Below the pieces are notes generated by a model. It did not search any database and was not told the DNA's origin. It saw nothing but the letters and a program-made list of their open reading frames with translations. From Desulfobacteraceae bacterium (GTDB lineage Bacteria; Desulfobacterota; Desulfobacteria; Desulfobacterales; Desulfobacteraceae): a stretch of DNA of 64,000 nucleotides. The DNA is taken from NCBI GenBank assembly GCA_016744295.1, contig JADGEQ010000025.1:34694-98693 (forward strand), in the 5' to 3' direction. How positions within the stretch are numbered: position 1 is the first letter of the stretch; every line of letters starts with the position of its first letter. Made by a program: the position numbers and the translations under genes. Below, piece by piece: positions 27,008 through 35,820 of the stretch.

Positions 27008-28348
27008 TTGGAAACCGCTATCGTCTTCATTCTTTTTGGCGCCTTTTTGATACTGCTCCTGCTGGGAGCACCGATTTCAATCTCTTTGGGTGTGTCTGCC
27101 GTGGCCGCCTTTCTCTACCTTGGAGACAATCCCATTAAACTGGTGCAAATTGCTTTTACCTCTGTGGGATCTTTCCCTTTGATGGCCCTGCCGGCATTTA
27201 TACTGGCCGGGGCATTGATGGAGGCCGCCGGTGTTTCCAAACGTTTGGTCACCCTGGCAGAATCCTTTGCCGGGCCTATGACCGGCGGAATTTCCTGTGC
27301 CACGGTTATCGCCTGTATGTTTTTTGGGGCCATCTCAGGTTCCGGACCGGCCACCACGGCTGCCGTGGGCATGCTCATGATCCCGGCCATGGTGAACCGG
27401 GGATACGACAAGGGCTATGCCTCTGCCATTACAGCATCTTCCGGGGGATTGGGGGTTGTTATCCCCCCTTCAATTCCCATGGTTATTTTTGGAATATCCG
27501 GCATGGGAATCCAGGCCCCGGCGGAAGCCGTCGCCAAGTTTGGAAGCTTTCAAACCGTGTCCATTCCCAAACTTTTTGTGGCGGGTTTTTTCCCTGGCCT
27601 GGTGATATCCATCGCACTGATGATAATGAATTATTTTTTGTGTAAAAAATATGGTTACAAGGGCCTCACAGACAGCTGGTCCTTCAGCGCCATGGGGCGG
27701 GCCTTCAGGGACGGATTTTGGGCAATCCTTGCCCCCATTGTTATCCTCGGCGGAATTTATACGGGAATGTTCACCCCCACGGAATCTGCCATCATTGCCA
27801 TTTTTTATACCCTGTTCGTGGGGCTCTTTATCCATAAAGAATTAAAGCGAAAAGAGATCATGCGAGCCCTTGAAACCACCACCTGGTTGACGGGCAGGGT
27901 GTTGCTCATCCTCTTCACGGCAACGGTTTTCGGTCGTCTCTTGGTTGAGAATCAGATACCGGCCATTGTGGCGGAAGCCATGCTTTCATTTACCCAGAAT
28001 CCCTATCTAATATGGGCCATGATTATATTTTTCCTGTTGTTTGTGGGAATGTTCATGGAAACCCTGGCCACCATCATGATTCTAACACCTGTGCTGCTGC
28101 CGATCATGTACAACCTGGGTATAGATCCCATCCATTTTGGTATTGTTCTGGTCTGCTGCTGTGAAATTGGATTTCAGACACCACCCCTGGGAGAGAACCT
28201 GTTTATTGCCTCGGGTATTGCAGATGTCACCATTGAGGAAATATCCATCAAGGCGATCCCCTTCTCCATTGTTGCGGTTATTGCCGTTTTTCTGATTGCC
28301 TATATACCTCAGATATCCCTCTGGCTGCCCAAATTGATGGGATATTGA
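27008..28348 (+). CDS. dctM: TRAP transporter large membrane subunit (DctM)
   Basis: 446 residues with about 12 hydrophobic segments; DctM hallmarks include PAFILAGALMEAAGVSKRLV, FFGAISGSGPATTAAVG, GGLGVVIPPSIPMVIFG, GMFTPTESAIIA and CEIGFQTPPLGENLF. The start is TTG at 27008, set by GCAGGAGAAC upstream and the flush junction with dctQ. It forms the substrate channel and sodium coupling subunit. A clear terminator follows at 28394. Confidence 0.93.
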   Translation: METAIVFILFGAFLILLLLGAPISISLGVSAVAAFLYLGDNPIKLVQIAFTSVGSFPLMALPAFILAGALMEAAGVSKRLVTLAESFAGPMTGGISCATVIACMFFGAISGSGPATTAAVGMLMIPAMVNRGYDKGYASAITASSGGLGVVIPPSIPMVIFGISGMGIQAPAEAVAKFGSFQTVSIPKLFVAGFFPGLVISIALMIMNYFLCKKYGYKGLTDSWSFSAMGRAFRDGFWAILAPIVILGGIYTGMFTPTESAIIAIFYTLFVGLFIHKELKRKEIMRALETTTWLTGRVLLILFTATVFGRLLVENQIPAIVAEAMLSFTQNPYLIWAMIIFFLLFVGMFMETLATIMILTPVLLPIMYNLGIDPIHFGIVLVCCCEIGFQTPPLGENLFIASGIADVTIEEISIKAIPFSIVAVIAVFLIAYIPQISLWLPKLMGY

Positions 28349-28393
28349 TACCCCTCCCCTTATTTGTTTAAATAACCCCTGAATTAAAAACTT

Positions 28394-28447
28394 GCCGGTG
28401 TCTGTAATGGCAATTGCTATAATAGACACTGGCTTTTTATTTGTTTT
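28394..28447 (+). terminator. Rho-independent terminator of dctPQM
   Basis: GCCGGTGTCT (28394-28403) pairs with AGACACTGGC (28424-28433) with one G-U pair, and the stem is followed by TTTTTATTTGTTTTTT. It insulates the TRAP operon from the next operon. Confidence 0.88.
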
Positions 28448-28462
28448 TTGTCCCAACCCAAG

Positions 28463-28510
28463 TGATTCATATTTTCATCACTTTGATTCAAATGATTCAG
28501 CCCTGAATGA
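28463..28510. promoter_or_regulatory. Pair of palindromic activator sites upstream of the flavoprotein operon
   Basis: TGATTCA-TATT-TTCATCA (28463-28480) and TGATTCA-GCCC-TGAATGA (28493-28510), centres 30 bases apart, with an extra half-site TGATTCA at 28484-28490. The second dyad ends 129 bases before the -24 box. Arms, spacing and distance match the pair upstream of dctP. The 394-base gap also holds the dctM terminator and the sigma-54 promoter. Confidence 0.75.
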
Positions 28511-28638
28511 AAATGAATAATTTAAAAAAAATAAGCCCATGTTGTCCACCGGAGCAATGGGGCTAACTATCTGTTTTAAAGGCGTATAATAATCTAACTC
28601 TTTCCAAAACACTATTTCTTTCACCCGTGGATACCCCC

Positions 28639-28654
28639 TGGCACAGCTGTTGCT
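28639..28654 (+). promoter_or_regulatory. Sigma-54 (-24/-12) promoter of the flavoprotein-etfBA operon
   Basis: TGGCACA-GCTG-TTGCT, differing from consensus at one position. Predicted transcription start near 28665, about 78 bases before the start codon. Confidence 0.92.
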
Positions 28655-28742
28655 ATACTCTTTTATCAATATCATTTATTTGAAATTTTAGTTTCAATTG
28701 TAAAAATAACCTAGTTTGCATGTTTTAAAACAGGAGATATCA

Positions 28743-31190
28743 ATGACAAACACACTACCCAAACAGGCCCAGATCATCATTATCGGCGGCGGTATTGTTG
28801 GATGCAGCACAGCCTATCATTTAACCAAGGCAGGATTTAAGGATGTATTGCTTCTGGAAAGAAAGGAATTGGGATCCGGTACCACCTTTGCGGCGGCAGG
28901 ACTTTTGGCCCAGCTTCGCCAGAACCAGGAGATGACCAACCTGGCCAAATATGCTGCCCAGCTTTATTCCACCCTGGGAGAAGAAACAGGGGTCAACACC
29001 GGGTTTGTAAGAACCGGTGCCATTGGTGTCTGTCAGACCGAGGACAGAAGGCTGGAATGGTTACGGGGTGCTGCCATGGCCAAGGCCTTTGGCATTGATA
29101 TGCACGAGATCAGCCTGAAAGAGGCCGAGGACATGGTTCCGGGAATGAGCAGCCAGGGGCTTATTTCCGCTTTTTATCTTCCCAATGACGGCCAGGTGGA
29201 TCCCATTGGCGCCACCCAGGCCCTGGCCAAGGGCGCAAAGATGGGCGGGGCCACCATCATCGAAAACTGCAAGGTGTTGGATATTGAGGTCAAAAACGGG
29301 GAAATTGCCGGGGTTAAAACCGAGGCCGGAGATATCGCCTGCCAGTATTTAATCAATTGCGGCGGCATGTGGGGCAGGGATATTGGCAAACTTGTGAATG
29401 TGAGCATTCCCCTCCATGCAGCAGAGCATTTGCATGCCATCACCGTTCCCATCAAGGGTTTGAAAAAACATTTTCCCACGGTCCGGGATTTTGACGGTGT
29501 CACCTATTTTAAAGAAGAATCCGGCGGAATACTGCTGGGCGGGTTTGAAGTTACGGCAAAACCCTGGGGCATGAAGGGTATTCCGGAAAACTGGAAATAT
29601 ACCGAACTTGCCGAGGACTGGGACCAGCTTGAGGTGTTCATGGAATGCGGTTTTGATCGCTTTCCCGCCCTTGAAGATGCCCAGATTCGTCACCTTCAGA
29701 TCTCTGCGGAAAGCTTTACCCCGGACAACGCTTTTATGTTGGGTGAGGCACCAGGGGTTAAAAACTTTTTTGTTGGCTGTGGTATGAATTCTGTTGGTAT
29801 AGCAGGTTCTGCCGGTGTGGGTCGCGCCCTGGCCCAGATTATCTCCCAGGGATATCCCCATGAGCAGCTATGGCCCGTGGATGTTCGTCGGTGGTTTCCC
29901 TGGCAGCAGAACAGCAAATATCTTCGTGATCGGGTCACCGAGTCCGTGGGAATTCTCTATGAACAGCATTATCCCAATCGTCAGAGAGCCACTGCCCGCC
30001 CGGTAATTTGTTCCCCGGTCCATGACCGTTTAAAGGATAATGGCGCTTGCTTTTCCATGATTGCAGGATGGGAAAGAGCGGACTGGTTTGCCCCCAAAGG
30101 GGTTAAACCCGTGCATGGATATGACTGGCGAAGTCCCAACTGGCTGCCCTACCAGAAGGAAGAGCATCTGGCCGTCCGACATAAAGTGGGCATGTACGAA
30201 TTGTCTTCCATGGGCAACCTTCTGGTTCAGGGCAGGGATGCCGAAGCAGTTCTCCAGAAGATTTGCACCAACGATATCGGCGGAAAGGTGGGTAGGGTTA
30301 CCTATACCCCCATGGTCAACGAACGGGGCGGGTTTGAATCCGATGTCACCGTTACCAAGACCGATGAAGAGAGCTTTTTTATTGTGACCGCAGCAGGCAC
30401 CACCATCCGGGATATGGATTATATCAAACGACGTATTCCCAAGGATGCCATCTGTACCATAGCAGACGTCACCCATGGATATGCAATGCTGGCGGTGATG
30501 GGACCCAAATCAAGGGACCTTCTCCAGGCACTGACCCCAGCGGACATGTCCAACGAGGCCTTCCCCTTCAGCACAGCCCAACAAATTGATCTGGGGTATG
30601 CCCGGGTAACCGCCGTCAGAATGTCCTATGTTGGAGAACTGGGATGGGAGCTTTATATTCCTTCCCATTTTACCCTTCCCGTATTTGACGCCATCATGGA
30701 AGCGGGGAAAAAACATGATTTGAAACTGGTTGGCATGCAGGCGGTCAATTCCCTTCGCCTTGAAACAGGCTATCGCCATTGGGAATCTGATATCACTCCC
30801 GATGACACCCCCTACCAGGCGGGTCTGGGATTTGGTGTTAAACTTGATAAGGGGGACTTCATCGGCAGGGATGCCCTGGTCAAACAAAAAGAGGAAGGGA
30901 TCAACCGTAAAATTATCATGTTCACCCTGGAAGACGCTGACGTCATGCTCTACGGAAATGAGCCCATCTACCGGAATGGAGAATATAACGGAATGAATAC
31001 CTCGGGGGCCTATGGATTCGAAGTCAAGAGCGCCCTGGGTATGGGATATATCACCAATCCCGACGGCAAGATTACCAATGAATGGATAAAAGAGGGTTCC
31101 TATGAAATCATGGTGGAGGGCAAACCCCTTCCTGCCAAACTTCATTTGACCTCTCCCTATGATCCCAAAAACCTCCGGACAAAAATGTAA
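28743..31190 (+). CDS. Dimethylglycine/sarcosine dehydrogenase-like flavoprotein (FAD oxidoreductase fused to GcvT-type folate domain)
   Basis: 815 residues, the usual size for DMGDH/SARDH. Residues 15-20 (GGGIVG) begin the FAD-binding DAO domain (to about 380); from about 430 on the GcvT-type domain follows (MYELSSMGNLLVQGRDAEAVLQ, YTPMVNERGGFESDVTV, SYVGELGWELYIP, GYRHWESDITPDDTP). The expected reaction is oxidative N-demethylation giving methylene-THF, with electrons passed to ETF, whose genes follow. In known DMGDH/SARDH a histidine in a WHAAGL motif binds FAD covalently; here the place reads FAAAGL, so flavin would be non-covalent and substrate may differ. Start at 28743 is set by AGGAGAT upstream. 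Confidence 0.85.
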   Translation: MTNTLPKQAQIIIIGGGIVGCSTAYHLTKAGFKDVLLLERKELGSGTTFAAAGLLAQLRQNQEMTNLAKYAAQLYSTLGEETGVNTGFVRTGAIGVCQTEDRRLEWLRGAAMAKAFGIDMHEISLKEAEDMVPGMSSQGLISAFYLPNDGQVDPIGATQALAKGAKMGGATIIENCKVLDIEVKNGEIAGVKTEAGDIACQYLINCGGMWGRDIGKLVNVSIPLHAAEHLHAITVPIKGLKKHFPTVRDFDGVTYFKEESGGILLGGFEVTAKPWGMKGIPENWKYTELAEDWDQLEVFMECGFDRFPALEDAQIRHLQISAESFTPDNAFMLGEAPGVKNFFVGCGMNSVGIAGSAGVGRALAQIISQGYPHEQLWPVDVRRWFPWQQNSKYLRDRVTESVGILYEQHYPNRQRATARPVICSPVHDRLKDNGACFSMIAGWERADWFAPKGVKPVHGYDWRSPNWLPYQKEEHLAVRHKVGMYELSSMGNLLVQGRDAEAVLQKICTNDIGGKVGRVTYTPMVNERGGFESDVTVTKTDEESFFIVTAAGTTIRDMDYIKRRIPKDAICTIADVTHGYAMLAVMGPKSRDLLQALTPADMSNEAFPFSTAQQIDLGYARVTAVRMSYVGELGWELYIPSHFTLPVFDAIMEAGKKHDLKLVGMQAVNSLRLETGYRHWESDITPDDTPYQAGLGFGVKLDKGDFIGRDALVKQKEEGINRKIIMFTLEDADVMLYGNEPIYRNGEYNGMNTSGAYGFEVKSALGMGYITNPDGKITNEWIKEGSYEIMVEGKPLPAKLHLTSPYDPKNLRTKM

Positions 31191-31224
31191 TCGGTTTTAA
31201 GCAAGAGATAAAAGGAAAGTAATC

Positions 31225-32025
31225 ATGAATATAGTTGTTTTAATGAAACAGGTGCCGGATACCGAGGCCCCTGTCGAAATAGCCGAATCAAAGGATCGCC
31301 TGGATACACAGGATCTTAAATGGGCCATCAACCCCTATGACGAATATGCCCTGGAAGAGGCCCTTCTGATCAAGGAGAGCCGTGATGATGTCACGGTAAC
31401 AGTTGTTTGTGTTGGCCCTGACAGAATCTCCGAAGCCATCCGGGTGGCCTATGCCATGGGGGTGGATGAGGCCATCCACATCAATGACGAAGTGGATGAA
31501 GATGAATTTGCCGCAGTGGATGCCTATACCACCTCAAAAATATTGGCCAAAATTCTTGAAACCACCCCCCATGATTTAATTATCGCAGGAAACAGGGCCG
31601 TGGACGATGACAACTACCAGGTACCGGCCTTTATTTCCAAAATGCTGGGCATCCCCTTGATTTCCCTGGTTGTCAGTCAGAAGATTGAATCCGATGCCAT
31701 TGTCTGTGAACAGTCCATTGACGGCGGAACTGCGGTTGTAAAGGCAATGCTTCCCGCCATCATAACGGCCCAGAAGGGACTGAATGAACCCAGATATCCA
31801 GCCTTTCGCGCCATTATGAAAGCCAAAAAAAGAAAGGTGGATGAACGGGAAATTCAAGCCTTGGATTTTGAAGCAGGTGATCTGGGAATCAATGGGGCTA
31901 AAGTTAAAATTCGCTCCCTCGCCTATCCATTGGAACGGGGCGCCGGAAAGACCATCAGCGGGAACAGCGTGGGTGAAAAAGCAATGGAACTTGTCAAACT
32001 TCTCAAAGAAGAGGGTGTAATTTAA
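31225..32025 (+). CDS. etfB: Electron transfer flavoprotein beta subunit
   Basis: 266 residues. N-terminus MNIVVLMKQVPDTEAPVEI and the blocks WAINPYDEYALEEAL, DLIIAGNRAVDDDNYQVPAF and LPAIITAQKGLNEPRYPAFRAIMKAKKR are typical of EtfB. It lies 34 bases after the flavoprotein gene and 20 bases before etfA. The ETF most likely accepts electrons from the dehydrogenase and passes them to a membrane ETF:quinone-type oxidoreductase not seen in this window. Confidence 0.95.
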   Translation: MNIVVLMKQVPDTEAPVEIAESKDRLDTQDLKWAINPYDEYALEEALLIKESRDDVTVTVVCVGPDRISEAIRVAYAMGVDEAIHINDEVDEDEFAAVDAYTTSKILAKILETTPHDLIIAGNRAVDDDNYQVPAFISKMLGIPLISLVVSQKIESDAIVCEQSIDGGTAVVKAMLPAIITAQKGLNEPRYPAFRAIMKAKKRKVDEREIQALDFEAGDLGINGAKVKIRSLAYPLERGAGKTISGNSVGEKAMELVKLLKEEGVI

Positions 32026-32045
32026 GGAATAGGAGAATTAAGATA

Positions 32046-33011
32046 ATGGCACAAGGTATATTGGTAATAACAGAAATATGGAATGACAATTTCCGTAAAA
32101 TTTCCTTTGAGGCCCTCAGCCAGGCAAAACAATTGGCAGACGCCTTGGAAGAACCGGTGACGGGGTTGGTCCTGGGGTCCAATGTCCAGGACAGGGCAAA
32201 AGAACTTCTTGCCTACGGTCCGGACACCATTCTTTTGGCGGATGATCCGGCAATTGAAAGATTCAGACCCTGCGAATATGAAAATATCATAGCAGATGCC
32301 ATTAATCGGGTGGATCCAAAGATTGTGATATTTGGTGCCACCCGCCAGGGCAAGGAGATCTCAGCACTGATTGCCGCACGCCTTGGTGCAGGGCTTGCCG
32401 TGGAATGCTCTGATCTGGAAATTGAAGCGGGGCGATTGGTCGCAACCCGGGCACTTTTTGGCGGAAAGGTGATTGCCAGGGTGGACATTGAAGGGGATAT
32501 CCAACTGGCCTCCATCCGGCCCAATGTTTTTGAGATCAAAGAGAGCGCAGCCATTGGCAAAATTGAAAGCATGACGGTTAATCTTGGCGAGGTCAATGTG
32601 ACATTACTGGAAGAAAAGATCGAATTTTCCACCAAACCCGAACTGACAGAAGCGGATTTTATTGTTTCCGGCGGCCGGGGCATGGAGGGAGATGACTTTG
32701 GTCTCCTGGAAGAATTGGCAGCCGTTTTGGGCGGTGCCGTAGGCGCCTCCAGGAATGCGGTTGATCTTGGGTGGCGTCCCCAGTCCGACCAGGTGGGACA
32801 GACCGGTAAGGTGGTCTCCCCCAAACTTTACATTGCCTGCGGTATTTCAGGGGCCATGCAGCATGTGGCCGGTATGAGCACCTCCGATGTCATTGTGGGC
32901 ATCAACAAGGACCCGGATGCATTGATATTCAAGGTAGCAGATTATTGTATTGTGGATGATCTGTTCTCTGTTGTTCCGGCCATCACCGCCGAGATAAAAA
33001 AAGCAGATTGA
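32046..33011 (+). CDS. etfA: Electron transfer flavoprotein alpha subunit
   Basis: 321 residues. The C-terminal FAD-binding half has VSGGRGMEGDDFGLLEELA, GAVGASRNAVDLGWRPQSDQVGQTGKVVSPKLYIACG and the ending VGINKDPDALIFKVADYCIVDDLFSVVPAI, all hallmarks of EtfA. A ribosome-binding site (AATAGGAG) precedes the ATG. Last gene of the flavoprotein operon; a terminator follows. Confidence 0.95.
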   Translation: MAQGILVITEIWNDNFRKISFEALSQAKQLADALEEPVTGLVLGSNVQDRAKELLAYGPDTILLADDPAIERFRPCEYENIIADAINRVDPKIVIFGATRQGKEISALIAARLGAGLAVECSDLEIEAGRLVATRALFGGKVIARVDIEGDIQLASIRPNVFEIKESAAIGKIESMTVNLGEVNVTLLEEKIEFSTKPELTEADFIVSGGRGMEGDDFGLLEELAAVLGGAVGASRNAVDLGWRPQSDQVGQTGKVVSPKLYIACGISGAMQHVAGMSTSDVIVGINKDPDALIFKVADYCIVDDLFSVVPAITAEIKKAD

Positions 33012-33021
33012 TTCGTATTCT

Positions 33022-33063
33022 AATGCCCCTGGCGATTCGCAACAAAGTTGTCCGGGGCATTAT
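33022..33063 (+). terminator. Terminator after etfA
   Basis: TAATGCCCC (33022-33030) pairs with GGGGCATTA (33055-33063); the loop contains a further small stem (CAAC/GTTG). A weak T-tract (CCTTTTC) follows. Start of the stem is 10 bases after the etfA stop. Confidence 0.7.
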
Positions 33064-33127
33064 CCTTTTCATGGAAATCAGATGGGGCCAAAGATAGTAT
33101 CAAAACCTTCAGTGGATATGGATACCA

Positions 33128-33153
33128 GGTGGAAACGGTGGAAACGGTGGAAA
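33128..33153. repeat. Short tandem repeat GGTGGAAAC
   Basis: Nearly three copies of a nine-base unit lie between the etfA terminator and the SDR promoter. No gene was recognised in 33064-33200. Confidence 0.7.
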
Positions 33154-33200
33154 GTACCATCAAAGAAATTCACGATCACCTGAAACAAATGAATTATTTG

Positions 33201-33229
33201 TTGACCTCTTGGTGACAATGCTGTAATTT
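33201..33229 (+). promoter_or_regulatory. Sigma-70-type promoter of the SDR gene
   Basis: TTGACC, 17-base spacer, TAATTT. The predicted start, near 33236, falls at the palindrome described next. Confidence 0.65.
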
Positions 33230-33235
33230 TGAACA

Positions 33236-33253
33236 AGACTGACTGGTCAGTCT
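33236..33253. promoter_or_regulatory. TetR-type operator palindrome at the SDR transcription start
   Basis: AGACTGAC-TG-GTCAGTCT has perfect 8-base arms around a two-base centre, typical of TetR-family operators. It overlaps the predicted start of transcription, so binding should repress. No TetR gene is adjacent; the nearest is at 37721, whose own upstream region does not contain this motif. Confidence 0.6.
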
Positions 33254-33283
33254 ATGTGATATTTTTTAGACAAGGAGGCGTCA

Positions 33284-34066
33284 ATGAACTATTCTGATAA
33301 AACCATCCTCATCACTGGTGCTTCTTCGGGGATCGGTGCTGCCACCGCCCTTGAGTTGGCAAAGTTTAACAATCGCATCATTATCACGGCGAGAAGAGAG
33401 AAGCTGCTGGATGAGATTGGCAAGAAGATTATCGCCGCAGGTAGTGATGCCATGACGATTGTTGGAGATGCTACCCAGGAGTCCCATGGCAAAGATGTTG
33501 TGGAACAAATTATCAATACCCATGGTGATATTGACATCGCAATACTCAATGTAGGCATTGGACCACCCTCAAATACCCTGACCATAACCCCGGAGACGGT
33601 CAGGTTTTGCTACGAGGCCAATTACTATAGTTTTATCAACTTTTTTTGTCCCCTCATTGATCGAATGAAGCATCAGCCAAGCCCCTGTATGATTTCTCAC
33701 ATGAACTCCCAGGCCACATGGTTCGGTATCCCGATGCAAGGGGATTATACCGCTGCCAAGGCGGCTGCCAGGATTTTTTTGGATACGGCCCGGATGGAGT
33801 TAAAGCATTTCGGATTCAACCATATCAGGCTCCAGACTATCCATCCGGGATTTGTGGATACAGAAGCGGTAAGGAATGATGGTATCCCCTCCCCCAATGA
33901 AATTAGCGAACAGGCGGCAGCCATGTATGTTCTAAAAGGCCTGAAAAAAGAAATGCGGGAAAATATATTTCCGCCCACAACAAAATGGGCCACGAAATTA
34001 GGCAAAATAGTTCCCCACCAGATGTTAACAAAAATTTTACTTTCCGCCATCCCGAAACGTTATTAG
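33284..34066 (+). CDS. Short-chain dehydrogenase/reductase
   Basis: 260 residues. Classical SDR features: cofactor motif TGASSGIG (about residues 11-18), the ILNVG block in place of NNAG, and the catalytic YTAAK. AAGGAGG lies 9 bases before the ATG. It stands alone between the ETF operon and the convergent pyrrolysine cluster. The substrate is unknown. Monocistronic with its own promoter and operator. It stops at TAG, backed by TAA three codons later. Confidence 0.9.
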   Translation: MNYSDKTILITGASSGIGAATALELAKFNNRIIITARREKLLDEIGKKIIAAGSDAMTIVGDATQESHGKDVVEQIINTHGDIDIAILNVGIGPPSNTLTITPETVRFCYEANYYSFINFFCPLIDRMKHQPSPCMISHMNSQATWFGIPMQGDYTAAKAAARIFLDTARMELKHFGFNHIRLQTIHPGFVDTEAVRNDGIPSPNEISEQAAAMYVLKGLKKEMRENIFPPTTKWATKLGKIVPHQMLTKILLSAIPKRY

Positions 34067-34094
34067 CCTGGTAAATAAATTTATTTTTGAAACG

Positions 34095-34934
34095 TCAGAT
34101 TCTCAATCGAATCCCGTCAACATAGGCCAGGCTTTTTCCCCATCTGCCAATGGAGGTGTTTCCCTGGGATATCATCAATAATCGTTCAAGGCCAAACCCC
34201 ATACCCACCCAGGTGTCTGTGAGCCCCCAGGGTTCATCCAGCGGGTGGGGTCCCATGGCCCCCGAGGCCACTTCTATTTCATCCGGGCCTGCCACCACAT
34301 CCAGGGTGGTTCCATAGACCTTGGAGTCTTCGATTTCAAATTTAAAATTGTTCAGTCCGGCGGTTTGAGCGACCAGGGAAGCCAGTTCCTCCAGCCGATG
34401 TTGGCGGTTTTCCTTGGGCAGCCCCATCTCCACCAGATTCAGCATGGTAAATTCGCTGCTGTGCTTGGCACCGTCGGATTCCTTGCGAAAACAGGAACCG
34501 ATTTCAAAGAAGCTGATGGGTCTGTGGTTCAGTCGGCTAAAATCAACCATTAAACTATAGAGATTGGGTGCCAGCATGGGTCGCAGACATTGTTTCTCAT
34601 TTATCCAGTACACCTGGTGAAAAAGAGGGTGATTTTCATCTATGGTCATCTTTGACAAGGATGATTTTGATATGATCAATGGCGTGTTAACCCTTGCAAA
34701 CCCCTGAAGATTGAGCATTGCGGTCAGATTTTCGGTCAATTGCGCCAAATGTGTTTTTTTCTTTGCGGTGAGAAATTTGGTCAAACGGATTCTTTCGGAC
34801 TGCACCTGTTTTTTTTCGATTTGCTGGAATATCTTGTTACGTTCTTCAGGTGTGGAAAAAACGGTGTTTTCGGGGTCCATGCCCAGTTCCTTTAGTCTTC
34901 TGGCCTGGGTATCTGTCCATGTTAAATCATCCAA
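34095..34934 (-). CDS. pylSc: Pyrrolysyl-tRNA synthetase, catalytic domain (PylSc)
   Basis: Charges tRNA-Pyl (CUA) with pyrrolysine. Class II synthetase motifs: RPMLAPNLYSLMVDF, motif 2 region FFEIGSCFRKES, FTMLNLVEMG and motif 3 GMGFGLERLLM. Active-site Asn and the loop Tyr (VYGTTLDV) of known PylS are conserved; the place of the archaeal pocket Cys348 holds Val. 279 residues without the N-terminal tRNA-binding domain, i.e. the split bacterial form. Start is TTG at 34934 with GGAG nine bases upstream; the ATG four bases further in is out of frame. Last gene of the pyl cluster, 44 bases after pylD. Confidence 0.95.
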   Translation of the reverse strand: MDDLTWTDTQARRLKELGMDPENTVFSTPEERNKIFQQIEKKQVQSERIRLTKFLTAKKKTHLAQLTENLTAMLNLQGFARVNTPLIISKSSLSKMTIDENHPLFHQVYWINEKQCLRPMLAPNLYSLMVDFSRLNHRPISFFEIGSCFRKESDGAKHSSEFTMLNLVEMGLPKENRQHRLEELASLVAQTAGLNNFKFEIEDSKVYGTTLDVVAGPDEIEVASGAMGPHPLDEPWGLTDTWVGMGFGLERLLMISQGNTSIGRWGKSLAYVDGIRLRI

Positions 34935-34948
34935 AACAGTCTCCTTTT

Positions 34949-34976
34949 GTTTTTATGAAATTGTTTTTATGAAATT
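34949..34976. repeat. Tandem duplication between pylD and pylSc
   Basis: A 14-base unit reading roughly TTTTTATGAAATTG on the plus strand occurs twice in tandem and begins a third time, filling most of the pylD-pylSc spacer. Looks like a recent small duplication with no obvious function. Confidence 0.65.
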
Positions 34977-34977
34977 G

Positions 34978-35820
34978 TTATGAAAGAAGTGCGATTGCCA
35001 TGGCCGCTACCCCCAACTCCAGTTTGTCGTGGAGAAAACGTTCTTTCATCCCTTGGCAGCCTAATTTGGAAACACCTGAAGGAACACCCGGTGCCGCAAT
35101 AACCAGATGATCTCCTATAATTTTATCGGAAATACTTTTTGCACAGGGCGTTGCCTCAAGGATAAAGGGATAGGCTGAAAAATCCAATCGTTTTTCTATG
35201 GATAGAGTCTTTTTAACGGCGTTATTTTCTCCGGAACATTCCAAAATTTTTTGTTTTAGGATTCTGGCCCTTTGGATATCAATGTCATACAATCCCACCC
35301 GTGCACCTAAAAAGAGTAATGACCTTGCAGCGGATTCTCCCACAGGGCCGCATCCCATAACCAATACTTGCTTCCCTTTTATTCCCCTACCCATGAGATC
35401 CAGGGCTGCGGCAAAAACCCGGCCCGTTTCCCGGGAATTGTCTGCCACCAGACGATTATTTAAATTGATTCCCACAAATCTATGGTCATCGGCCATCATG
35501 AGGGCTGCAGCTTTGCTTTCAAATGCCCGGGCCACACCATTGGTATCGGGTTGTTCCGAGACCAGGGCATTGAATCCTAAAAACCGAAGTACGGCAGCCA
35601 CGGTTTCACTAAAATTCGAAATAATACCTTCACCCGCAGTGATGGGCACCACCTGGATGGTGAAACCGGCGATCTTAGCCTGTATTTGAATTTCATCCTT
35701 ACCATGGGCATGGCAGGCAATTCCCAGAAGCCCCCGGCCTGTTTTGGCAAGAAGCTCCTGGTTGTACCTTTCTAATCCAGAGGTGATCTGGCAGATATCA
35801 CTGGTTCTTAAGCGTGTCAA
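34978..35820 (-). CDS. pylD: Pyrrolysine biosynthesis dehydrogenase PylD
   Basis: Oxidises L-lysine-N-epsilon-3R-methyl-D-ornithine, whose product closes to pyrrolysine. 280 residues with the N-terminal substrate-binding part (LRTSDICQITSGLERYNQEL, GEGIISNFSETVAAVLRFLG) and a Rossmann domain with VLVMGCGPVGESAARSL. Start is TTG at 35820, overlapping the pylC stop (TTGA), so translation is coupled. No Shine-Dalgarno site of note. Ends in TAA. Confidence 0.95.
   Translation of the reverse strand: MTRLRTSDICQITSGLERYNQELLAKTGRGLLGIACHAHGKDEIQIQAKIAGFTIQVVPITAGEGIISNFSETVAAVLRFLGFNALVSEQPDTNGVARAFESKAAALMMADDHRFVGINLNNRLVADNSRETGRVFAAALDLMGRGIKGKQVLVMGCGPVGESAARSLLFLGARVGLYDIDIQRARILKQKILECSGENNAVKKTLSIEKRLDFSAYPFILEATPCAKSISDKIIGDHLVIAAPGVPSGVSKLGCQGMKERFLHDKLELGVAAMAIALLS

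Noticed and set aside
33064..33215. Possible small gene or gene remnant before the SDR
   Set aside because: The most protein-like frame is interrupted by TGA at 33120 and has no start or ribosome-binding site.
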